Assembly: GCF_000223905.1 (NCBI RefSeq) | Contig: NC_015948.1 | Coordinates: 124,001-188,000, forward strand | Length of the DNA stretch: 64,000 nucleotides | Direction: 5' to 3' | Source: Haloarcula hispanica ATCC 33960 | Lineage (GTDB): Archaea; Halobacteriota; Halobacteria; Halobacteriales; Haloarculaceae | Shown here: piece after piece, positions 25,313 through 33,928 of the stretch | How the letters are laid out: every line of letters starts with the position of its first letter | Position numbering within the stretch: position 1 is the first letter of the stretch | Position numbers and translations under genes: made by a program | The notes under the pieces: generated by a model | Databases searched by the model: none | Told to the model about the DNA's origin: nothing | Seen by the model: only the letters and a program-made list of their open reading frames with translations

Positions 25313-26296
25313 TCACGTCTCCCGTTCGAATCCGGGCGTCCACCGCGTCACGCGCTCGTCGATTCCAAGGCGGCCGTCGCGCCAGCGGAGAAACGTCAGT
25401 AGCAGGAGGCCGCCGACGACCACGAAGAGCGAGTAGACGATCCCTTCTTCGCCCACCCAGCGTGCGGGGCCGACGATATCGACTGCGATTAGCTCGGGCG
25501 TCCGTTGTGAGTGGCCGAGACCGAACACCGCGCTCTGGGTGAAATTGTACCAGGCGTGAAAGCCGATCGGGAGGGCGAGGTCGCCGGTGAGGACGTACGC
25601 GCCGCTCAGGACCAGTCCGGCGAGCAGGTAATAGCCGTACTGGCTCGGGTGGTCGACCTTCCCGCCGTGCAGGAAGGCGAAGACGAGCGAACTCGCGAGC
25701 ACCGCCACGCCGACCGCGGCCCACCGCGGGACGGGCCCGTCGGCCCCTTCGGCGAGGTTCTTCAGCATCGCCCCGCGGAAGACGATCTCCTCCCACGCCG
25801 ACGCGAGGGCGACGTAGGTGAAGACGACGGCCATCGCCGGCAGAAACGGGAGATCGCCGGCTCCCTCCGCGACGCCGACGACAGTGGCCCAGCCCACGCC
25901 GACTGCGACGGCGAGCGCGCCGGCATTGATCACGGTCGCTATCGCCCCGCCGACGGCGAATGACCGCCACCAGTGACGGTCGAGCGACAGGCCGTACTCG
26001 CCGACAGGTCGGCGGTCGAGGACCCGCGCGCTGACGAACACCGTGGCGACGAGGACTGCCCCGATCCCGGCCGCTTCGAGCGGTTCTCGGATGGGGTGCG
26101 TGAATCGGGCCCGAACGACGCTCTGTAGCGCCGCGAGGGCGAGAAACGACAGTACCGCCGGGAGAACCGCACGCAGTGGCGCTCTGAGCCTGCCGTCCGC
26201 GCTGTTCCAGATCGGCCAGACGAGGCGAGAGACAGTCCGCTCGACGACGCTCGGGGTCGTCCGGCTGTCTCTTTGCTCCGGTGACTTCGGTGGCAT
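25313..26296 (-). CDS. CPBP (CAAX protease/Abi) family intramembrane protein
   Basis: 327 residues, about eight membrane segments. Motif 1 of the family is clear: AWEEIVFRGAML (EExxxR) at about residue 162; motif 2 VFAFLHGG (HxxxN/H type) and motif 3 IGFHAWYNF follow. The family contains type II CAAX prenyl proteases and bacteriocin-self-immunity proteins; most archaeal members have no known substrate. A second family member is at 37732-38745, and the two share the same layout. Divergent from the wHTH gene at 26398. Confidence 0.85.
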   Translation of the reverse strand: MPPKSPEQRDSRTTPSVVERTVSRLVWPIWNSADGRLRAPLRAVLPAVLSFLALAALQSVVRARFTHPIREPLEAAGIGAVLVATVFVSARVLDRRPVGEYGLSLDRHWWRSFAVGGAIATVINAGALAVAVGVGWATVVGVAEGAGDLPFLPAMAVVFTYVALASAWEEIVFRGAMLKNLAEGADGPVPRWAAVGVAVLASSLVFAFLHGGKVDHPSQYGYYLLAGLVLSGAYVLTGDLALPIGFHAWYNFTQSAVFGLGHSQRTPELIAVDIVGPARWVGEEGIVYSLFVVVGGLLLLTFLRWRDGRLGIDERVTRWTPGFERET

Positions 26297-26397
26297 GTCC
26301 GGACGACCGGCCGGGACCGACGTATCACCGCGGGCACTGCTTCTGATTCGGAAGCCAGTGGACCGATTTTATTGCGTCTCGCTCGCTTCCAGCGAGC

Positions 26398-26742
26398 ATG
26401 GACGCGGTCGGCGACGATGAACTGCTCGCGCTGCTCGAAGACGAGTACGCGCGGGCCATCATCGCCGAACTCACCACCGGACCGATGTCCGTCTCCGAAC
26501 TCTGTACGGCCTGCGAGATGTCCGACCCGACGGCGTACCGCCGCCTCGACCGACTGGAAGCCGCCGACCTCGTCGCCGAACGGCAGGCCGTCGACCCCGA
26601 CGGACACCACTACAAGCGCTATGTCGCGACCGTCGAGGACGTGACCGTCACGTTCGCCGACGGGTCGTACGACGTGGCTGTCTCACGGTCCTCGTCGGAT
26701 CCGGCGGACCGATTCACCGACCTGTTCGAGGGGCTGTCCTGA
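26398..26742 (+). CDS. Winged-helix (ArsR-like) transcriptional regulator
   Basis: 114 residues. N-terminal helix-turn-helix: LLEDEYARAIIAELTTGPMS, VSELCTACEMSDPTAYRRLD (recognition helix), LEAADLVAERQAVDPDG (wing), typical of ArsR-like haloarchaeal repressors. The C-terminal part (TVTFADGSYDVAV) is short. A GATTTTATT box at 26364-26372 lies about 27 bases upstream, so the mRNA is probably leaderless. It is followed after two bases by two paralogous membrane protein genes (26744 and 27070), an arrangement repeated in many haloarchaea; the regulator probably controls this operon. Confidence 0.8.
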   Translation: MDAVGDDELLALLEDEYARAIIAELTTGPMSVSELCTACEMSDPTAYRRLDRLEAADLVAERQAVDPDGHHYKRYVATVEDVTVTFADGSYDVAVSRSSSDPADRFTDLFEGLS

Positions 26743-26743
26743 G

Positions 26744-27073
26744 ATGTTCGCGACGCTACTGCAGATACGCACGGGTGGGACCGATCCGGAAATTGCGCTG
26801 GCCGTCGTCGCGCTGTCGATACTCTCTGTCTTGCTCTCGGCCGCCATCGCTGTCGTCCTCGTCCACGGCTATCGTCGCGGGCCGGGTCGGACGGGCATGC
26901 TGACGCTCGCCGTCGGGCTTCTCCTGCTCACGACTGTACCGGAGATCCTCCGCATCGCGCTCCCCACGGCCACCGGCGTCGGCGTCGTCGGACGCTCGCT
27001 CCTCGTGAGCGCCTGCGAACTGCTCGGGCTCGGAACGATCCTGTGGACCGTCTACGGGGGTGAGTCGTCGTGA
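26744..27073 (+). CDS. Three-helix membrane protein (DUF7521-like), first copy
   Basis: 109 residues with hydrophobic segments at about 18-42, 53-72 and 82-105. The signature after helix 1 is VHGYRRGPGRTGMLTLAVGLL. The next gene encodes a protein with the same pattern (YRGYRRNDAPKMWWLAVGIG), so they are paralogues, probably forming a heteromer. The stop codon overlaps the GTG start of the next gene. No catalytic motif seen; a sensor or channel-like role with the wHTH regulator is inference. Confidence 0.7.
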   Translation: MFATLLQIRTGGTDPEIALAVVALSILSVLLSAAIAVVLVHGYRRGPGRTGMLTLAVGLLLLTTVPEILRIALPTATGVGVVGRSLLVSACELLGLGTILWTVYGGESS

Positions 27074-27363
27074 CGGTCCCGCTCGACCTGCTCGCGCCGG
27101 ACGCCGTCGCGGAACTCTCGCGAGCCCTGACGGCCGTCGTCGGACTGTTCGTCGCGTCGCTGGCCTACCGGGGCTACCGGCGCAACGATGCGCCGAAGAT
27201 GTGGTGGCTCGCCGTCGGAATCGGGTCGCTGACCGCCGGCGTCTACGCCACTGCCACCATCGCTGTCTGGGCGGGCGCTGGGGCTGGCATTGTGTTGCTC
27301 GTCAGGGGTCTCGTGACCGTCGCAGGGCTCTGTGCCGTGCTGTACGCGCTGTTCGTCGAGTGA
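27070..27363 (+). CDS. Three-helix membrane protein (DUF7521-like), second copy
   Basis: 97 residues starting at GTG (translated MTVPLDLLAPD). Three hydrophobic segments with the shared GYRR-then-LAVG pattern of its neighbour. A 4-base overlap (GTGA) couples it to the gene before, and the three-gene unit (regulator, membrane, membrane) ends at a hairpin shared with the convergent cspA gene (27391-27408). Confidence 0.7.
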   Translation: MTVPLDLLAPDAVAELSRALTAVVGLFVASLAYRGYRRNDAPKMWWLAVGIGSLTAGVYATATIAVWAGAGAGIVLLVRGLVTVAGLCAVLYALFVE

Positions 27364-27390
27364 CTTCAGATAAGAACAAGTGTCAGATGT

Positions 27391-27408
27391 GGTCGCCCTA
27401 AGGCGACC
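27391..27408. terminator. Shared convergent hairpin between the membrane operon and cspA
   Basis: GGTCGCC-CTAA-GGCGACC: perfect 7-bp stem, four-base loop, 12 bases before the cspA stop. It can end both converging transcripts. Confidence 0.55.
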
Positions 27409-27419
27409 GGAAATCTGCC

Positions 27420-27614
27420 TTAGTTGCGGACGACGTTCGTCGCGCGGGGGCCCTTGTCGGCCTGTTCGATGTCGAATTCGATCTCCTCGCCTTCTTCGAG
27501 GTCAGGGCCGCCAACGTCTTCCATGTGGAAGAAAACGTCATCGTCCGCGTCCTCAGTCGAGATGAAACCGTAACCGCCTGTGTCGTTGAAGAAATCAACC
27601 TTACCGTTTGCCAT
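27420..27614 (-). CDS. cspA: Cold-shock domain protein
   Basis: 64 residues: KVDFFNDTGGYGFISTED contains RNP1 (GYGFI), and DDVFFHMEDV is RNP2, with the C-terminal KGPRATNVVRN typical of CspA. Single-strand nucleic-acid-binding OB fold, acts as an RNA chaperone. The minus-strand promoter just upstream is AT-rich, with a TATA-like stretch (CTTATACATATACC, 27634-27647) about 26 bases before the ATG. Confidence 0.95.
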   Translation of the reverse strand: MANGKVDFFNDTGGYGFISTEDADDDVFFHMEDVGGPDLEEGEEIEFDIEQADKGPRATNVVRN

Positions 27615-27775
27615 TGCAAATATACGTACAGGGGGTATATGTATAAGAGTTCCGAGAGTATCAGTACCACGACCGTGTGCCTGTGAACACGACCCACCCC
27701 CGTCATCTCGGCTAGCCGCCGACGCTCATCCAACGACAAGAAAGGTTTAGGCCGCCTCGTCCGTTGCTTTCTCGC

Positions 27776-29503
27776 GTGTACCCCGCGCGGATTACCGACG
27801 AGTTCCCGGCCCCGTCCTACCGGGGCAACCAGAAGCAGGCCCTCGCTGACATCCGTGCGGCCTTTGAGAGCGGCAAGGACGTGGTCCTCGTTCGCGCGCC
27901 GACTGGGAGCGGGAAGTCCCTGCTCGCTCGGGCTATCGCCGGCTGTGCCCGGACCGCGGGTGAGGCCGCCCCGGAACAGGTCATCGACGCCTACTACACC
28001 ACACCGCAGGTCTCCCAGCTGGACGACGTGGCCGAGGACGCTCTGCTCGAGGACCTCTGTGTCATCCGCGGGAAGAACAACTACGACTGCATCCTCCCCG
28101 GCGAGACGGACACGCCGGTGAACCAGGCCCCGTGCGTGCGCGAACGGAAGTTCGACTGCCAGGTCAAACACCGCTGTCCGTACTTCTCGGACCGCGCCAT
28201 CGCCTCGAACCGCCGCATCGCCGCGATGACACTGGCCTATTTCATGCAGACCGCCGGCAGCGACGTGTTCGGCAAGCGCGACGTGGTCGTCATCGACGAG
28301 GCCCACGGCCTGGGCGAGTGGGCGGAGATGTACGCCACCATCGACCTCTCGCCGCAGTCCATCCCGATGTGGAACGACATCGACGTGCCGGACATCGACG
28401 GCCTGGACGAGGCCGTCTCCTTCACTGAACGGGTCGAACACCTCGCCGAGCGCCGGGTGAAGGAACTGCGGAACAAGGCGGAACTCACCGGCGACGAGGT
28501 GGCCGAACGTGACTCGCTGAACACGCTCCGACAGGACCTCGGGTGGTTCCGCGAGGACTACACCGACACCGAGAGCGCGACCACCTGGGTCGTCGACCAG
28601 GCCGACGGCGAGAACGCCCCGGTGACGATCAAGCCGATGAACCCCGAGCGGTACCTCAAACACACCGTCTGGGACCGCGGCAACCGCTTCGCTCTGCTGT
28701 CGGCGACCATCCTCAACAAGGAGGCGTTCTGTGCGAACGTCGGTCTGGATCCCAGTAACGTCGCGCTCGTCGAGGTCGGCCACACCTTCCCCGTCGAGAA
28801 CCGGCCGCTGTACGACGTGGCCCAGGGGAAGATGACCTACGAGCACCGCGACGACACGCTGCCCGACATCGCCCGGACCGTCGTTCGCATCATGGCACAG
28901 CACACGGACGAGAAGGGGCTCATTCACTGCCATTCCTACGCTATTCAGGAGCAACTGAAGGACCTCCTCGACGACTTCGGCGTCGGCGCACGCGTCCGGA
29001 CTCACGATAAAGAGGGACGCGATGGGGCGCTGTCCGCCTGGAAGCGCAGCGACAACCCCGACGTGTTCCTCTCGGTGAAGATGGAGGAGGCCCTCGACTT
29101 GGAGGGCGATCTCTGTCGCTGGCAGGTGCTGTGCAAGGCCCCCTATCCAAACACCCGCGACTCCCGCGTCGCCCGACGGCTCGAAGACGACCAGTGGGGC
29201 TGGTACTACCGGACGGCACTGCGGACGGTCATCCAGGCCTGTGGCCGCGTCGTCCGCGCGCCTGACGACTATGGCGCGACCTACCTCGCGGACTCGTCGC
29301 TGCTGGACCTGTTTGAGCGCGCCGAGCACGATATGCCCGACTGGTTCCGCGCCCAGGTCGACCGCCTCTCAGCGCCCGACTTGCCGCGGTTCGCGCCGGA
29401 CCAGGCGCTTTCGGCACTCAGTTCGGGCACGAAACGCCGGCACGACCGCTCGCGCTCGCGGTCCGGGGACGGAAACCACCCGCTTTCGGACGTGTGGGAC
29501 TAG
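27776..29503 (+). CDS. Rad3/XPD-like (DinG family) Fe-S DNA helicase
   Basis: 575 residues from GTG at 27776 (an upstream in-frame TTG would add four). Walker A APTGSGKS at 41-48; a cysteine set C105, C120, C128, C134 (NNYDC, NQAPC, KFDC, KHRC) fits the XPD [4Fe-4S] domain; DEAH box VVVIDEAHGLGEW; SAT-like LLSATI; motif VI QACGRVVRAPDD. The helicase unwinds 5'-3'. AAGGTTTAGG (27742-27751) is about 26-33 bases upstream of the GTG, which is why I prefer it. Convergent with a 29-residue gene: the stop codons overlap. Confidence 0.88.
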   Translation: MYPARITDEFPAPSYRGNQKQALADIRAAFESGKDVVLVRAPTGSGKSLLARAIAGCARTAGEAAPEQVIDAYYTTPQVSQLDDVAEDALLEDLCVIRGKNNYDCILPGETDTPVNQAPCVRERKFDCQVKHRCPYFSDRAIASNRRIAAMTLAYFMQTAGSDVFGKRDVVVIDEAHGLGEWAEMYATIDLSPQSIPMWNDIDVPDIDGLDEAVSFTERVEHLAERRVKELRNKAELTGDEVAERDSLNTLRQDLGWFREDYTDTESATTWVVDQADGENAPVTIKPMNPERYLKHTVWDRGNRFALLSATILNKEAFCANVGLDPSNVALVEVGHTFPVENRPLYDVAQGKMTYEHRDDTLPDIARTVVRIMAQHTDEKGLIHCHSYAIQEQLKDLLDDFGVGARVRTHDKEGRDGALSAWKRSDNPDVFLSVKMEEALDLEGDLCRWQVLCKAPYPNTRDSRVARRLEDDQWGWYYRTALRTVIQACGRVVRAPDDYGATYLADSSLLDLFERAEHDMPDWFRAQVDRLSAPDLPRFAPDQALSALSSGTKRRHDRSRSRSGDGNHPLSDVWD

Positions 29504-29589
29504 AAGAAGGCGAAGGCTAACCCGTAGACCACTGACGACCCGACCATCAGACCGACGAGAATGATGGCGATAATCTGCTGTCTGTCCAT
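29500..29589 (-). CDS. 29-residue single-pass membrane microprotein
   Basis: Reads MDRQQIIAIILVGLMVGSSV then VYGLAFAFF: one hydrophobic helix with a short charged start. Its stop overlaps that of the helicase gene. The promoter TATA (TAATTA) sits inside a perfect 14-base palindrome at 29608-29621, 20-33 bases before the ATG. Microproteins of this type are common in haloarchaea and usually missed by gene callers. Confidence 0.65.
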   Translation of the reverse strand: MDRQQIIAIILVGLMVGSSVVYGLAFAFF

Positions 29590-29607
29590 GCCGTTCTCTT
29601 GACTACT

Positions 29608-29621
29608 CGCCTAATTAGGCG
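29608..29621 (-). promoter_or_regulatory. Palindromic promoter: TATA box inside CGCCTAATTAGGCG
   Basis: Perfect 14-base palindrome with TAATTA at its centre (29612-29617), 23-28 bases before the ATG of the 29-residue gene. A protein bound to the palindrome would block TBP, so this looks like an operator-promoter; it could also allow bidirectional initiation. Confidence 0.5.
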
Positions 29622-29687
29622 TTACGACCGTCTGCCCGGGGCATGCTACCTGTTCTCACTCGTCTGGATTGCGTGCGTAAAGACGCC

Positions 29688-30788
29688 CTACTGCACCCGA
29701 GCGTCGACGACAACGTGGGCGACGCCCTCGCTGTACTCCTTGACGCGTTGGGTATCCAGAATCTCGACGTCCCGGCCGGCCTCGGTGGCGGCCGCCTCCA
29801 GTCGCTCGATGGGACGGTCGAACACGAGCGCGTCCGGCGTGGCCTCGTGCATGTGGAGGACGCCGCCGGGCGCGAGCGCGTCGAGCGCGCTGTCGAGGTA
29901 CTCGTGGGAAGCGTCGGGCGGAGCCCGACTGTCATCCGCGCGCGGCGCGGAGGCCTCGTAGTACCCCATCACTACTCGGTCGGCCCGTCCATCCTCGGCG
30001 AACCCCGGCACAACATCTCGACAGTCGGCCCGATACGGGTGAACGCGCTCGTCCACGTCGTTCAGCATGACGTTCTCGACCAGAAAGCGAAACGCCGTGG
30101 GATTGCGCTCGACGGCGGTGACCTGCGCGCCGGCACGGGCCATCGGGAGCGTGAAGTAGCCGATGCCGGCGAACATGTCCAGCACCCGCTCGTCTGCCAC
30201 GACGATGTCGCCCATCCGCGCCCGCTCGGCCTTGTTGCCGGGCGAGAACATAACCTCGGCAAGGTCCATCGCGTAGCGCGTGCCGTGTTCGGTGTGGACC
30301 GTCTCAGTGTCGCCGTCGCCGGCGATGACTTCGACGCTGGGTTCGCGGTGCTCGCCGGAGATGCCGTGACGGGCCAGCACCGTTTCGGCCTCGCCGTGGA
30401 GCGCCAGCAGCGCCTCGCCGACTTCCGCCGGCCGAGGGCTGTCGCCGATGTCGACCAGCACGACGGAGCCGAGGACGGCCCAGGAACTCGGCGCGGCAGC
30501 GATCTCCTCGTCGCTCCAGCCGCGCTCCCGGAGGTGGTCATCGAGCGTTCGGAGACGGCGCTCGCCGACCTGCCGGACGACCTCCCGGAACTGCGTCTCC
30601 TGTGGCGGAGCCGTCACCGGAACCGCGACGCTGTCCGCGGTCCACTCGGTGATGCTTCTGGTATCGTCGTAGACGCCCTCGGCCCGCAAAGATTCGATAG
30701 CGACTTGCGAGCGAGGCTTGGCGACGACAGCGGCTAGCTGCTGGTCGTCCGTCTCGCTCGACTCGCGTCTGGCTCCGTCCTCACTCAT
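29688..30788 (-). CDS. Trm5/Taw2-type tRNA methyltransferase
   Basis: 366 residues. SAM-binding motif I VLDMFAGIGYFTLPMARAG, then VTAVERNPTAFRFLVEN; upstream MDLAEVMFSPGNKAERARMG is the conserved loop of the Trm5/Taw2 group. The missing Trm5 N-P-P-Y-like motif is replaced by VVMGYYEASAP, which is closer to Taw2 (wyosine pathway, aminocarboxypropyl transfer at G37-derived base of tRNA-Phe) than to Trm5 (m1G37). I cannot decide between them. Its ATG lies inside the NMD3 3' end (8-base overlap), so the two are co-transcribed. Confidence 0.8.
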   Translation of the reverse strand: MSEDGARRESSETDDQQLAAVVAKPRSQVAIESLRAEGVYDDTRSITEWTADSVAVPVTAPPQETQFREVVRQVGERRLRTLDDHLRERGWSDEEIAAAPSSWAVLGSVVLVDIGDSPRPAEVGEALLALHGEAETVLARHGISGEHREPSVEVIAGDGDTETVHTEHGTRYAMDLAEVMFSPGNKAERARMGDIVVADERVLDMFAGIGYFTLPMARAGAQVTAVERNPTAFRFLVENVMLNDVDERVHPYRADCRDVVPGFAEDGRADRVVMGYYEASAPRADDSRAPPDASHEYLDSALDALAPGGVLHMHEATPDALVFDRPIERLEAAATEAGRDVEILDTQRVKEYSEGVAHVVVDARVQ

Positions 30789-31938
30789 CGGTATCCGTGT
30801 TGTCTCCCTCGGCCGGGAGAATGTGCAACCCGGCGTGGCTCTTCAGCACCGGAACTTCGTCGGTGTCGGTGTCGGTGTCGGTGTCGAGGTAGTCCGGCCG
30901 CGGGACGGTCTTGCTCTCGAAGGTTTCGGGGTCTAACACCTGGACGGCGTTGTCGTCCTCGACGGCGACGAGAGTGGTCGTCTGGGCGTCCTCGCGGAAC
31001 CCCAGGCGGCGGGCGTCGGGCGTTTCGCCCTCTTCGAAACTGGCCTCGTAGTCTTCGCCCGTCGTCAGGCGGACGCCCTTGAGGTTCCCCTGCACCGAAC
31101 GGACCAGCACCGGCCCGTCGCCGTCCTCCGGGTCGATGACCTCGCCCTGTCGGTAGCGGGGCAGGCGGACGGCGTAGGTCATCCGGTACAGCTCCTGGCC
31201 GTCCTCGTCCTCGGAGATGAGACGCCGCGAATCGGAGTAGGAGCCCCCAAGCTGGGCGGTGATGCGCTTGGCGATGCCAAGCCCCATCTGGTTCGTCGAG
31301 ATCTTCATGTCCAGCCCGTTGTCGACGGACTTCGTCTCGGTGATGAAGGCGTTGCGGTCGCCGGTCGCTTCACGGGCGGCGATGTACTCTTCTGCGATTT
31401 CTTCGGCCCGCTCGCGCTCGTCGTCGGTCGGGTCGCGCCCGTCGGCCCGCACCTGAACGATGCTGGCGAAGGAACCGCCGGCGATTTTCCCGCAGCGCTT
31501 GCACGTCTGCCGGGAGATGCGGACGGGGACGGTCACTTCCTCGGTGACTGGCGTCCCGCGGATGACGCCGGAGAACTCCGCGTGCATCCGGATGTTGTTC
31601 TTGTCGAGTTGCTCGGGAGCGACCTGCCAGGCGACCGACTGGGCGTCGACGTGGATACCGAGCGCCTCGCTGACCTGCTCGACGGCGATATCGGTGTAGT
31701 CCTCCGCGCCGATGTCGACCCAGCGGTTTCCCTTGTGGACCGCGCCGCACCGCGAACAGACCCGAACCTGGATGGTGTCGGGGGCGTCCACCAGGTCGAA
31801 CTCCTCGAAGTAGCAGGCGTCACAGAGGACGTGCTCGGAGTTACGCTGACCGCCGGCACCCGCTAACTCCGGGCGCTCGTCGGTGCCCTCCGGTATTTCG
31901 TCACCGCAGCGTGGACAGAACTCTCCCGACCGGCTCAT
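30781..31938 (-). CDS. NMD3-family large-ribosomal-subunit protein
   Basis: 385 residues. N-terminal zinc ribbons: FCPRCGDEIP, LCDACYF, VRVCSRCGAVHKGNRW and a later CKRCGKIAGG; then the NMD3 OB-type region. In eukaryotes NMD3 exports 60S subunits; in archaea a ribosome-quality or subunit-association role is likely. The C-terminal 30 residues are a run of T/D pairs (TDTDTDTDEV), matching an in-frame GACACC-type simple repeat near 30858-30885. Overlaps the tRNA methyltransferase, giving a translation-linked operon. Confidence 0.88.
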   Translation of the reverse strand: MSRSGEFCPRCGDEIPEGTDERPELAGAGGQRNSEHVLCDACYFEEFDLVDAPDTIQVRVCSRCGAVHKGNRWVDIGAEDYTDIAVEQVSEALGIHVDAQSVAWQVAPEQLDKNNIRMHAEFSGVIRGTPVTEEVTVPVRISRQTCKRCGKIAGGSFASIVQVRADGRDPTDDERERAEEIAEEYIAAREATGDRNAFITETKSVDNGLDMKISTNQMGLGIAKRITAQLGGSYSDSRRLISEDEDGQELYRMTYAVRLPRYRQGEVIDPEDGDGPVLVRSVQGNLKGVRLTTGEDYEASFEEGETPDARRLGFREDAQTTTLVAVEDDNAVQVLDPETFESKTVPRPDYLDTDTDTDTDEVPVLKSHAGLHILPAEGDNTDTDE

Positions 31939-32028
31939 TACCGGCCTTACTGTACTGAACTGTTTAAGCCGTGTGTTCCGCCGCCGCGGCAGGACGCCGT
32001 CGGCAGGTCCAGCACTGCTCCCAAGCGC

Positions 32029-32922
32029 TCACTCACCCGTGAGGGTCGGCGCTGCAATGTCGGCGTCGACGGCCTCACGCCAGTCGTATTCCGGCTCCCA
32101 GTCCAACAGGCCCTGCGCTTTCGCAGTTGAGAGCGCCGACTGGTCGTCGTCCAGTTCACACTCTGCGGGAAGCTCACCCCACTGCTCTTCCACGAGGTCA
32201 GCCGTCGGCCGGCCGACGTAGTTCTCGGCGGCGGCGACGTTGAACGCTTCGTGACCGCCGATGTCGGCATCGAGCGCCGCCGCGACCGCTGTCGCCACGT
32301 CGCGCACATCGACATACGACCAGCAGTTACCGGTGCCGCCGGCGAGGTCCCCCGTGGCCACGTCCCGGCAGTTGTACTCGCCGGGGTACTGAATCCACGA
32401 CGGCCGTATCGACGCCACGTTGACGCCGTCACGCCGGACGACCATCTTCGCTACTTCTTCGCCGGCGACCTTCGATGTGCCGTACGGGTCCTCCGGCGCA
32501 GTCGGATGTGCCTCGTCTATCGGGAGATACGCCGGGAGCGGCGTCTCCTCGGCGAAGGCCAGTCCGTAGGCGCTCTCCGAGGACGCCCAGACGACGTCCG
32601 CGCCGGCCCGACCCGCCGCGTCGACGACGTTGTACGTCGCGGAAACGTTGGTGTCGAACACTCGCGTGCCCGCGTGGCGCTCCGGCGCCGGCAACGCGGC
32701 CCAGTGGACGACGGCGTCTGGATCGATCTCGCTGAACAGGTCACGGACCTCGACGCCCTCAGTCACGTCGACGGCTTTGAAATCGATGTGCTCCCGCGTC
32801 GGGATTTCCCAGCCCGGGTGGTCCAGGTCCACGCAGACGACGTGGTACTCGCCGGCGAGGTGGTCACAGATCCAGCGCCCCGAACGCCCGAGCCCGCCAG
32901 TGACGACGACTGTGTCGCTCAT
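32029..32922 (-). CDS. NAD-dependent epimerase/dehydratase (extended SDR)
   Basis: 297 residues. VVTGGLGRSGRWICDHL Rossmann start, ASSESAYGLAF, catalytic YGTSK, and the SYVDVRDVATA segment near the C-terminal domain. Probably acts on a nucleotide sugar or a related polyol. The frame is open upstream to 33009 but the extra residues are Cys-rich noise; the ATG at 32920-32922 begins the Rossmann strand. Divergent from htpX. Confidence 0.85.
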   Translation of the reverse strand: MSDTVVVTGGLGRSGRWICDHLAGEYHVVCVDLDHPGWEIPTREHIDFKAVDVTEGVEVRDLFSEIDPDAVVHWAALPAPERHAGTRVFDTNVSATYNVVDAAGRAGADVVWASSESAYGLAFAEETPLPAYLPIDEAHPTAPEDPYGTSKVAGEEVAKMVVRRDGVNVASIRPSWIQYPGEYNCRDVATGDLAGGTGNCWSYVDVRDVATAVAAALDADIGGHEAFNVAAAENYVGRPTADLVEEQWGELPAECELDDDQSALSTAKAQGLLDWEPEYDWREAVDADIAAPTLTGE

Positions 32923-33049
32923 GCATCCGGTTGTTGCCCTGAGAGTAAATGTGTGTGGACAGTTGCCCCGCTGACGGTCCTCTGGCCCCGACGTGTGGCA
33001 CTTTCCCACGATAGCGAGGTTTTAGAGTGTCGACCGTCTATCACTGGGC

Positions 33050-33928
33050 ATGGAGTGGCAAACAGACTGGGGGCTCCGAGGCCGAATGGCCCTGACGATG
33101 TTCCTGCTGTTCGCGCTGTACATCGTCTTCCTCGGAGTGCTCGTTGTGGCTTTCGAGAACCTCGCGCTTATCGTGGTCGTCATGGGACTGTTCCTCGGTG
33201 CGCAGTTCTTCTTCAGCGACAAGCTCGCCTTGTATTCGATGGGAGCCCGGACGGTCGAACCGGAAGAGTACCCCGAACTCCACCGGACTGTCGACCGCCT
33301 GGCTCAGCAGGCCGACCTCCCGAAGCCGAAGGTCGCCGTCGCCGACTCTCGGGTGCCCAACGCCTTCGCCACCGGCCGGTCGAAAGACAGTTCGGCCGTC
33401 TGCGTGACGACGGGCATCATGGACACGCTCGATCAGGACGAACTGGAGGGCGTGCTGGCCCACGAGCTGGCCCACATCAAGAACCGCGACGTGATGGTGA
33501 TGACCATCGCGTCGTTCCTCTCGACGATTGCCTTCCTCATCGTCCGGTGGGGCTGGCTGTTCAGCGGCGGCCGCGAACGTGGCGGCCAGCAGGTACCGGT
33601 CATCGTCGCCATCCTCATCTCGCTGGTCGTCTGGGTCATCTCGTTCCTCCTGATCCGGACGCTCAGCCGCTACCGCGAGTACGCCGCCGACCGCGGCGGC
33701 GCGATGATTACCGGCAAGCCCGCCGCCCTCGCCAACGCGCTGATGAAGATCGACGGCCAAATGGACAAAGTTCCGAAGGAGGATATGCGCGACCAGGCGG
33801 AGATGAACGCCTTCTTCATCATCCCCATCGACGTCGGGTGGATCGGCCGCCTGGCCAGTACCCACCCGTCGACGAAGAAACGTATCGACCGCCTGCAGGA
33901 CCTCGAACGCGAACTCGAAGGGCGCTAG
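33050..33928 (+). CDS. htpX: HtpX-type M48 membrane zinc metalloprotease
   Basis: 292 residues: two N-terminal membrane helices (about 15-52), zinc-binding HELAH at 138-142, two further helices (155-172, 185-208), and a Glu ligand in RYREYAADRGGA. Membrane quality control; removes damaged membrane proteins. In haloarchaea and methanogens the gene is usually followed by pspAB, which is also found here, but 500 bases of non-coding, structured DNA separate the two. Confidence 0.92.
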   Translation: MEWQTDWGLRGRMALTMFLLFALYIVFLGVLVVAFENLALIVVVMGLFLGAQFFFSDKLALYSMGARTVEPEEYPELHRTVDRLAQQADLPKPKVAVADSRVPNAFATGRSKDSSAVCVTTGIMDTLDQDELEGVLAHELAHIKNRDVMVMTIASFLSTIAFLIVRWGWLFSGGRERGGQQVPVIVAILISLVVWVISFLLIRTLSRYREYAADRGGAMITGKPAALANALMKIDGQMDKVPKEDMRDQAEMNAFFIIPIDVGWIGRLASTHPSTKKRIDRLQDLERELEGR

